8,183 bases of DNA from Magnetococcales bacterium (GTDB taxonomy: Bacteria; Pseudomonadota; Magnetococcia; Magnetococcales; DC0425bin3). The notes under the pieces are model-generated. The model saw nothing but the letters and a program-made list of their open reading frames with translations, ran no database searches and was not told the origin of the DNA. How positions within the stretch are numbered: position 1 is the first letter of the stretch; each line of letters opens with the position of its first letter. This document shows positions 7,465 to 8,183 of the stretch, piece after piece. The translations under genes were made by a program, and so were the position numbers. The stretch spans positions 1-8,183 of the forward strand of contig JADGCJ010000147.1 of the NCBI GenBank assembly GCA_015229045.1. Reading direction: 5' to 3'.

Positions 7465-7888
7465 TCACTTCACAGGCTGGGGCGCTGGTGCCTGTGGTGG
7501 GGGAGATGGCAGGCGCGTCTCCTGACTGACATACGGGGGCGTGTGGGTGGGTTGGGCAGGCTGGTTCATTTTCATCATCGCGAACATGGCACCGATGATC
7601 AGCGCGGTCTGGGCAGCGAACATCCCAGCGGTCCATTTGAGCATGTCTGTCTTAACGGCTTCGATGTCCCGCTTGAGTTCCACGACGTGAACATCCACCT
7701 TGGCCACGTCGGCTTTGGTCGATGCCTGTCCTTCCAGCTCTTTCAAATCTCGTTTGGCCGCCATCTCTTCGATCTGGATGGCTTGCGCCTCCTTGAATGC
7801 GTCGGATATGGCTTCACTGATTCTCAGGAATCCCGGCATCCTTGAGACGGCGAACGAATTTCAGGGTGTCAAACGTGATGGTTGTCAT
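7465..7888 (-). pseudogene. DUF1640-like coiled-coil membrane protein, frameshifted near codon 24
   Basis: The ATG at 7888, with AAGGAA 7 bases upstream, starts MTTITFDTLKFVRRLKDAG, which resembles the usual N-terminus of DUF1640-family proteins. After 24 codons this frame hits TGA (7814-7816). The family-like sequence resumes at once in another frame as EAISDAFKEAQ, then AAKRDLKELE, TKADVAKV and ELKRDIEAV (coiled coil), a single TM segment (WTAGMFAAQTALIIGAMF), and a Pro-rich tail of about 30 residues ending at 7465. Joining the frames needs two extra bases between the CAG codon (7817-7819) and GAA (7813-7815), giving about 141 aa. The downstream frame also has its own ATG at 7839, which would give a 124-aa protein lacking the conserved N-terminus but with no well-placed ribosome binding site. 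Either the gene is recently broken, there is a sequencing error, or the short form is made. The family's role is poorly known; it resembles small tail-anchored coiled-coil proteins. Confidence 0.75.
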
Positions 7889-7908
7889 GTCTCGTTTCCT
7901 TATCTTTT

Positions 7909-7945
7909 CCTGGGTGGCAAGATGCCAGGATTAATGCCCCCCAGG
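7909..7945 (-). other. Nested hairpin in the leader of the DUF1640-like gene
   Basis: CCTGGG (7909-7914) pairs with CCCAGG (7940-7945), and directly inside it TGGCA (7915-7919) pairs with TGCCA (7923-7927) around a 3-base loop. On the minus strand this lies between the probable -10 box and the ribosome binding site of the coiled-coil gene. It could affect transcription or shield the leader. No T-tract follows. Confidence 0.35.
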
Positions 7946-7955
7946 GAGAAATTTG

Positions 7956-7964
7956 ATTATAGCA
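7956..7964 (-). promoter_or_regulatory. Extended -10 promoter at the IS630 tip, facing the DUF1640-like gene
   Basis: On the minus strand the sequence reads TGCTATAAT: a perfect TATAAT (plus-strand 7956-7961) with an upstream TG, the extended -10 form. No good -35 is seen 16-18 bases upstream, which extended -10 promoters can tolerate. The box straddles the probable end of the insertion sequence and points out of it, about 70 bases before the ATG at 7888. Confidence 0.45.
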
Positions 7965-8183
7965 ATTCCAATTAAAGATTGGACATTAGCAATTCTTCCA
8001 AAGGAACTGGAGGTTGGCTGGAAAGTCGCCGTTTTTTGAGGATAGCAAAAGATTGTTCAATGGGGTTGAAATCCGGGCTGTAAGGGGGTAACGACAAGAG
8101 TGTGTGTCCGTGCTGATTCAGTAATCGACCAATGGTTTCCTTATTGTGGAAGCTGGCGTTGTCCATTACCACGACGCTGGGTT
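7960..8183 (-). mobile_element. IS630-family insertion sequence, 3' end only (continues past the right edge)
   Basis: The block contains the C-terminal end of an IS630-type transposase. Its outer tip is probably near TAGCAATTCCAATT (starting about 7960), preceded by TA (7958-7959); this fits the family habit of inserting at and duplicating TA. The exact boundary is inferred, because the other inverted repeat lies outside the window. The motif AGCAATTC recurs at 7961-7968 and 7988-7995. Confidence 0.7.
7972..8183 (-). CDS. IS630-family transposase, C-terminal part (truncated by window edge)
   Basis: The frame runs open through the right edge, so the start lies outside the window. The visible part is about 70 residues and holds the second catalytic Asp in VVVMDNASFHN and the catalytic Glu in LPPYSPDFNPIEQSF. 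There are 34 residues between them, matching the DD34E spacing of the IS630/Tc1 group. The protein ends 27 residues after the Glu with a TAA at 7972-7974, about 12 bp from the probable element tip, the compact ending usual for an IS. No internal stop or shift is seen in this portion. Whether the full transposase is intact cannot be judged here. Confidence 0.9.
   Translation of the reverse strand, partial: PSVVVMDNASFHNKETIGRLLNQHGHTLLSLPPYSPDFNPIEQSFAILKKRRLSSQPPVPLEELLMSNL

Noticed and set aside
7459..7845. 128-codon plus-strand open frame opposite the coiled-coil gene
   Set aside because: The minus strand gives a family-like coiled coil plus a TM segment. The plus-strand translation is repetitive and shows no motif.

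Overview
The window looks like chromosomal DNA of a Gram-negative proteobacterium with moderately high GC. The evidence is the long hybrid sensor kinase, the SulP anion transporter, a DUF1640-type coiled-coil protein and purine-rich ribosome binding sites. I lean weakly towards a Magnetococcia- or alphaproteobacteria-like host, but nothing in the sequence proves the lineage. No rRNA, tRNA or CRISPR array is present.

Layout: (1) 83-3097 (minus) is a large membrane-bound hybrid histidine kinase (Cache/PDC sensor, two PAS domains, HisKA, HATPase, receiver) with no partner gene in view. (2) Divergent from it, 3267-5248 (plus) is a compact three-gene run: a 96-aa unrecognised protein, a stand-alone ChrB C-terminal-domain protein, and a 12-TM MFS transporter whose start lies in an imperfect 26-bp tandem duplication. 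(3) 5249-5537 is a 289-bp spacer with a possible 53-codon ORF and two perfect copies of a 36-bp hairpin-forming repeat just ahead of sulP. (4) 5538-7253 (plus) is a full-length SulP-family anion permease with a C-terminal STAS domain. (5) 7254-7464 is a convergent intergenic region, 211 bp long and without genes, but rich in possible RNA secondary structure. (6) 7465-7888 (minus) is a DUF1640-like coiled-coil/TM gene broken by a frameshift near its N-terminus. (7) From about 7960 to the right edge is the 3' end of an IS630-family insertion sequence (minus), whose tip supplies an extended -10 promoter facing the broken gene.

How they may work together: ChrB-type proteins are tied to chromate resistance, and chromate is a sulfate analogue carried by sulfate transporters. 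The ChrB domain / MFS / SulP neighbourhood is therefore consistent with an oxyanion export-import module, although substrates cannot be read from sequence. The most unusual points are the frameshifted DUF1640 gene with its IS-borne promoter, the duplicated palindromes before sulP, the duplicated start region of the MFS gene with a nested mini-ORF, and the structured convergent spacer. I see no clearly new defence or mobile system in the window.
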